56,025 nt of DNA from Saprospiraceae bacterium. GTDB taxonomy: Bacteria > Bacteroidota > Bacteroidia > Chitinophagales > Saprospiraceae. The stretch's first letter is position 1. The number at the start of each line of letters is the position of its first letter. A program made the position numbers and the translations under genes. The notes beneath the pieces are model-generated. The model was not told where the DNA came from. It searched no databases and worked only from the letters and a program-made list of their open reading frames with translations. The stretch covers positions 1 through 56,025 of the forward strand of contig JAHDDE010000021.1 in assembly GCA_020629515.1 (NCBI GenBank), in the 5' to 3' direction. This document shows, piece after piece, positions 52,645 through 56,025 of the stretch.

Positions 52645-52658
52645 AAGGAGTGTCATAA
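52645..52658 (+). promoter_or_regulatory. Shine-Dalgarno and hairpin before aat
   Basis: AAGGAG at 52645-52650 is a strong ribosome-binding site, rare in this window, and lies 8 bases before a TTG start. CTCC just upstream (52639-52642) can pair with GGAG around a 4-base loop. A ribosome ending at the clpS stop (52634-52636) would disrupt this stem, which suggests coupled translation. Confidence 0.5.
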
Positions 52659-53309
52659 TTGATTTATTTTCCACATCCTTTACTATCTGATATAGATGGT
52701 GTCTTAGCAATTGGTGGGGACTTGTCTACCGAGCGCTTATTATTAGCTTATCAATTCGGCATATTCCCTTGGTATGATCGTAAACCAATTTTGTGGTGGT
52801 GGACCCATCCAAGATGTGTGCTTTATCCTTCGGATATAAGGATATCAAAAAGCATGAGAAGTTATTTCAATCAAGACAAATTTAGAGTAAGCTATAACGA
52901 TGCCTTTAAGGAAGTAATAACCAATTGTAAAAATCACAATAGGAAAGGACAAACCGGAACATGGATCAACGAAGAAATTATTAACTCTTATTCTAAGCTA
53001 CATGATCTGGGCTATGCTCATTCTATCGAGGTATGGGATAATGAGGAACTCGTGGGTGGTTTATATGGGATTGCTATTGGAAAAATATTTTTTGGCGAAT
53101 CCATGTTCTCCAAAAGAAGTAATGCATCAAAATATGGCTTTATTACTTTAGCCAATAAGTTGAATGATCTTAATTTTGAACTAATAGATTGTCAACAAGA
53201 AACTAATCACTTGATGAGTCTTGGCGCCCAACTTATAAATAAAGAACGATTCTGGCAGCATATAAAAAATAACCTCTTATGCACCGAAGAGTTACTAATA
53301 TTAAAATAG
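52659..53309 (+). CDS. aat: Leucyl/phenylalanyl-tRNA-protein transferase
   Basis: Enzyme of 216 aa that adds Leu or Phe from aminoacyl-tRNA to the N-terminus of proteins with Lys or Arg, making them targets for ClpS-Clp degradation. Motifs are YFPHPLL, GVLAIGGDLSTERLLLAYQF, GIFPWY, PILWWWTHPRCVLYP and GGLYGIAIGKIFFGESMFS. It starts at TTG 52659, since this gives the family N-terminus and follows an AAGGAG ribosome-binding site. It is 22 bases after clpS. Confidence 0.93.
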   Translation: MIYFPHPLLSDIDGVLAIGGDLSTERLLLAYQFGIFPWYDRKPILWWWTHPRCVLYPSDIRISKSMRSYFNQDKFRVSYNDAFKEVITNCKNHNRKGQTGTWINEEIINSYSKLHDLGYAHSIEVWDNEELVGGLYGIAIGKIFFGESMFSKRSNASKYGFITLANKLNDLNFELIDCQQETNHLMSLGAQLINKERFWQHIKNNLLCTEELLILK

Positions 53310-53343
53310 CTTACATTCGAACCTTCTATCTTTTGATCATTAT

Positions 53344-54582
53344 ATGATAACATACAAAAAACAAATACTCGATAATGGCCTTACCGTATTAGTAGAACAG
53401 GATAAGTCTACCACTATGGCAGCTATCAATGTACTCTATAAGGTTGGATCTAAGCATGAATCTCCTGACAAAACGGGTTTTGCCCATTTATTTGAGCATT
53501 TAATGTTCGGTGGCTCCGATAATGCTCCAGATTTTGATACTCCACTTCAGATGGCCGGTGGAGAAAATAATGCATTCACCAATAATGATTATACTAACTT
53601 CTATGATATTCTACCCGTACAAAATATCGAAACCGCATTATGGCTCGAAGCCGATAGAATGGCTAATCTATCCCTAAACCCGAAAGCATTAGAAGTACAG
53701 AAAAAAGTCGTAGTTGAAGAATTCAAAGAAGTTTGCCTCAATAAACCATATGGGGACGCATGGCATGCGCTATCCAGTCTTGCATATAAAAAACATCCTT
53801 ATAGCTGGCCTACTATAGGTAAAGATATAGGTCATATCGAAAATGCGGTTATAGAAGATGTGGCCCATTTTTTTGACGTACACTATCAACCAAATAATGC
53901 GGTATTGTCTATATCAAGCCCTTTACCTCATAATGAAGTAATGGCGCTGGCTAGTAAGTGGTTTGGAGAAATTAAAAATGGTCCTGAACGAAATATATTT
54001 ATACCTAATGAACCTCCACAACAGGAATATAGAGAGAGTACAGTAAAAGCCAATGTGCCAACGCCTATGGTTTTGATGGCATTTCATATGCCCAGCAGAA
54101 ATTCTCCGGAATACTATGCATGTGATCTTATCTCTGATATTTTGGCCAATGGTCGTTCCGCTCGATTATACAGCAATTTGGTCAAAGAGAATCAAATCTT
54201 TAGTGAAATAGATTGTTACCTGACTGGAGCAATGGATAGTGGTCTTATAATTATAGAAGGAAGGACAATGCCTGAATATACACTCGAAGAGGGAATAGCC
54301 TATATATGGCAGGAGATTGACAATCTTAAAAATAATTCTGTTTCTGAGAGGGAATTGCAAAAGGTTAAAAATAAAGTGGTCAGCAGCTTGGCCATGAGCG
54401 ATCTAACCATTCTCAATAAGGCAATGTCTATGGCTTATTTTGAAGCAATCGGAGAGTTAGAACGCATGAATGCTCAAGAAGAGTTATACGAGGCCGTAAC
54501 ACCAGAAAACCTAATTAAATGTGCTAATAAGTATTTAGACAAAAATAATTTGAACACTCTATACTATTTACCCAATCAGTAA
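53344..54582 (+). CDS. M16 family zinc metallopeptidase
   Basis: Inverzincin peptidase of 412 aa. The zinc motif is HLFEH (His48, Glu51, His52), with the third ligand in VVVEEF around Glu125-126. It is one M16 unit with both halves (about 1-200 and 210-412), as in mitochondrial processing peptidase beta. No signal peptide is visible, so it may act in the cytoplasm or be exported by an atypical signal. In many bacteria a second, inactive M16 gene is adjacent; here the next gene is a metallo-hydrolase. Confidence 0.88.
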   Translation: MITYKKQILDNGLTVLVEQDKSTTMAAINVLYKVGSKHESPDKTGFAHLFEHLMFGGSDNAPDFDTPLQMAGGENNAFTNNDYTNFYDILPVQNIETALWLEADRMANLSLNPKALEVQKKVVVEEFKEVCLNKPYGDAWHALSSLAYKKHPYSWPTIGKDIGHIENAVIEDVAHFFDVHYQPNNAVLSISSPLPHNEVMALASKWFGEIKNGPERNIFIPNEPPQQEYRESTVKANVPTPMVLMAFHMPSRNSPEYYACDLISDILANGRSARLYSNLVKENQIFSEIDCYLTGAMDSGLIIIEGRTMPEYTLEEGIAYIWQEIDNLKNNSVSERELQKVKNKVVSSLAMSDLTILNKAMSMAYFEAIGELERMNAQEELYEAVTPENLIKCANKYLDKNNLNTLYYLPNQ

Positions 54583-54655
54583 ACACTAAAATTATTGATA
54601 ATACATCGATAGGGTTAACTTGTATTTTGAAAGCTATTGATATTAAATAAATAAC

Positions 54656-56025
54656 ATGCAGATAAAATTTTGTGGAGCAGCAAGAAATGTCACTGGTAGT
54701 TGCCATCTAATAACCCTTGACAATGGATATCGTATTTTGCTTGATTGTGGCCTTTTTCAAGGCGGTGGAAAGGATGACGATATTTCCAATAGGCTATGGC
54801 ATTTTGAGCCAAAAACAGTTGACTGTCTCATTTTATCTCATGCCCACATAGATCATACTGGTAGAGTCCCCTTACTTGTTAAAGAGGGATTTGATGGTTG
54901 TATCCATAGTACTCATGCCACGAGAAGTCTGTGTAGCATTATGCTCTTAGATAGCGCCAAAATTCAGGAACGAGAATCCGAACAAACCAATAAAAAGCTA
55001 CTAAAGAAAAAAAGTAAAGGAAAAAAGGTCCAATTAACGACTCCTCTTTACACTAAGCACGATGTCAGTGAGACAATGACTAAATTCAATAGTTACTCAT
55101 ATAATAGATGGCATAAAATACATGACAACGTCGAGCTATTATTCAGAGATCAGGGCCATATATTAGGATCTGGAAGTGTCACATTAAGGATAACAGAAGG
55201 ATCTAAAACCACCACGATAGGATTCACTGGAGATATAGGAAGACCCGATCGACCTATACTTAGAGATCCTGTACAGATGCCAGAAGTAGACTATCTCATA
55301 TGCGAGTCCACTTATGGAGATAAAGAGCATGAATCCAAGCCTGAACAATCAGAGATGTTCTTAAACATCATGAAAGAAACCTGCGTCGATCACAAAGGTA
55401 AATTGATTATCCCAGCCTTCAGCATCGGTAGAACCCAAGAGATCGTGTACATGATGGACCAAATGTATAACAACGGCTTGTTACCAAGAGTACCCGTGTA
55501 TGTGGATAGTCCTCTGGCAGTTAATGCAACAGAGATATATGGATCCCATCCCGAATGTTTTGACAATGATCTAAATGAATACCTCTTAGAAGATGATGAT
55601 CCATTTGGTTTTAACAGTCTTGAGTATGTCAGAAGTGTGGATAAGTCAAAATGGCTTAATGCCACAAAAGATCCTTGTGTCATAATCAGTGCGAGCGGCA
55701 TGATGAATGCCGGAAGAATCAGACATCATATGTTTCATAATCTTGAAGACCCCTTCTCCACATTTCTTATGGTCGGATACTGCTCTCCTGATACAGCCGG
55801 AGGAATATTAAAAGCAGGAGCTACAGAATTAAAATTACAAGGTCAAGTCCTACAAGTCAAAGCTAATATTAAGTCTATGGACTCCTTCTCCGCTCATGCG
55901 GATCGAAAAGAAATGGTCGAAAGCATATCCAATCAAAAAGGCAAAGTAAAAAAGATATTCTTGGTCCATGGAGAATATGACACACAACAAGAATTTGTAG
56001 AATACTTAGGTCAGAATGGATTTAA
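54656..56025 (+). CDS. MBL-fold beta-CASP metallo-hydrolase (3' end outside window)
   Basis: Metallo-beta-lactamase fold protein with a beta-CASP domain, as in bacterial and archaeal relatives of the CPSF73 RNA nuclease. It starts at ATG 54656 (MQIKFCGAARNVTGSCHLIT) and remains open to the window end, giving 456 codons. The metal motif is HAHIDH (His62, His64, Asp66, His67), then FTGDIGRPDRPIL, the beta-CASP segment IIPAFSIGRTQEIVY, SASGMMNAGRIRHH, SFSAHADRKEM and VHGEYDTQQEF. These match the RNA-processing group and an RNase role is likely. Confidence 0.9.
   Translation, partial: MQIKFCGAARNVTGSCHLITLDNGYRILLDCGLFQGGGKDDDISNRLWHFEPKTVDCLILSHAHIDHTGRVPLLVKEGFDGCIHSTHATRSLCSIMLLDSAKIQERESEQTNKKLLKKKSKGKKVQLTTPLYTKHDVSETMTKFNSYSYNRWHKIHDNVELLFRDQGHILGSGSVTLRITEGSKTTTIGFTGDIGRPDRPILRDPVQMPEVDYLICESTYGDKEHESKPEQSEMFLNIMKETCVDHKGKLIIPAFSIGRTQEIVYMMDQMYNNGLLPRVPVYVDSPLAVNATEIYGSHPECFDNDLNEYLLEDDDPFGFNSLEYVRSVDKSKWLNATKDPCVIISASGMMNAGRIRHHMFHNLEDPFSTFLMVGYCSPDTAGGILKAGATELKLQGQVLQVKANIKSMDSFSAHADRKEMVESISNQKGKVKKIFLVHGEYDTQQEFVEYLGQNGF

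Noticed and set aside
1-56025. CRISPR arrays, insertion sequences, prophage or integrase genes
   Set aside because: I found no repeat-spacer pattern, transposase or phage gene; the only tandem repeats are the tRNA-like pair and the secreted paralogs.

Overview
This 56 kb window is an AT-rich chromosomal stretch from a member of the Bacteroidota, most likely a gliding or T9SS-bearing lineage such as Saprospiria (lineage is inferred). The evidence is a full-length SprA (type IX secretion translocon), two T9SS type A C-terminal sorting domains, the alternative GlmU-like protein, an RprXY-like two-component system, a DUF2723 membrane glycosyltransferase, and repeated TAnnTTTG promoter boxes with few Shine-Dalgarno sites. 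I saw no phage, transposon or CRISPR array.

Layout. 1-4.9 kb: acyl-CoA dehydrogenase (cut by the window edge), YraN, ribosomal protein L31 type B, GlmU-like protein, a spermidine-synthase-fold protein and a membrane TPR protein. 5.1-5.5 kb: two tandem class II tRNA-like genes with their own promoter and terminator. Each carries a different insert in the variable arm, and removing the insert leaves exactly 87 nt in both. 5.5-10.3 kb: M23 peptidase and ABC permease, inositol monophosphatase, TrmB, a small membrane protein and ThiL. 10.3-19.9 kb: an envelope or protein glycosylation neighbourhood (GT39-like protein, polyprenyl-phosphate glycosyltransferase, methyltransferase, 2OG-Fe(II) oxygenase, MprF-type membrane protein, DUF2723 protein) with an RluA-type pseudouridine synthase and a tiny membrane protein. 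19.9-28.2 kb: RpiB, M28 peptidase, an RprXY-like two-component system divergent from a PDZ protein, an SPFH protein with a 57-residue Arc-type regulator, and an M1 peptidase. 28.3-36.5 kb: sprA and ruvA. 36.6-46.0 kb: purD, three consecutive parvulin-type periplasmic foldases, an AIM24-like protein, a PAP2 phosphatase and htpG. 46.1-49.3 kb: four tandem paralogous secreted proteins, two with T9SS sorting domains and two without. 49.4-56.0 kb: a lipoprotein, class IV aminotransferase, EamA transporter, peroxiredoxin, the ClpS-Aat N-end-rule pair, an M16 peptidase and a beta-CASP metallo-hydrolase cut by the window end.

How the parts work together. SprA would export the two CTD-bearing proteins of the 46-49 kb cluster, and the three periplasmic foldases may help mature such envelope cargo. 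The 10-20 kb genes look like parts for building and transferring a lipid-linked sugar. Aat adds Leu/Phe to protein N-termini and ClpS delivers such proteins to the Clp protease.

The most unusual elements are the tRNA-like pair (class II body, GTC in the anticodon position, U37, G73, variable-arm inserts bounded by TAAG repeats) and the four-member secreted family. Several starts given here are downstream of the longest open frame because promoter position or family alignment favours them.
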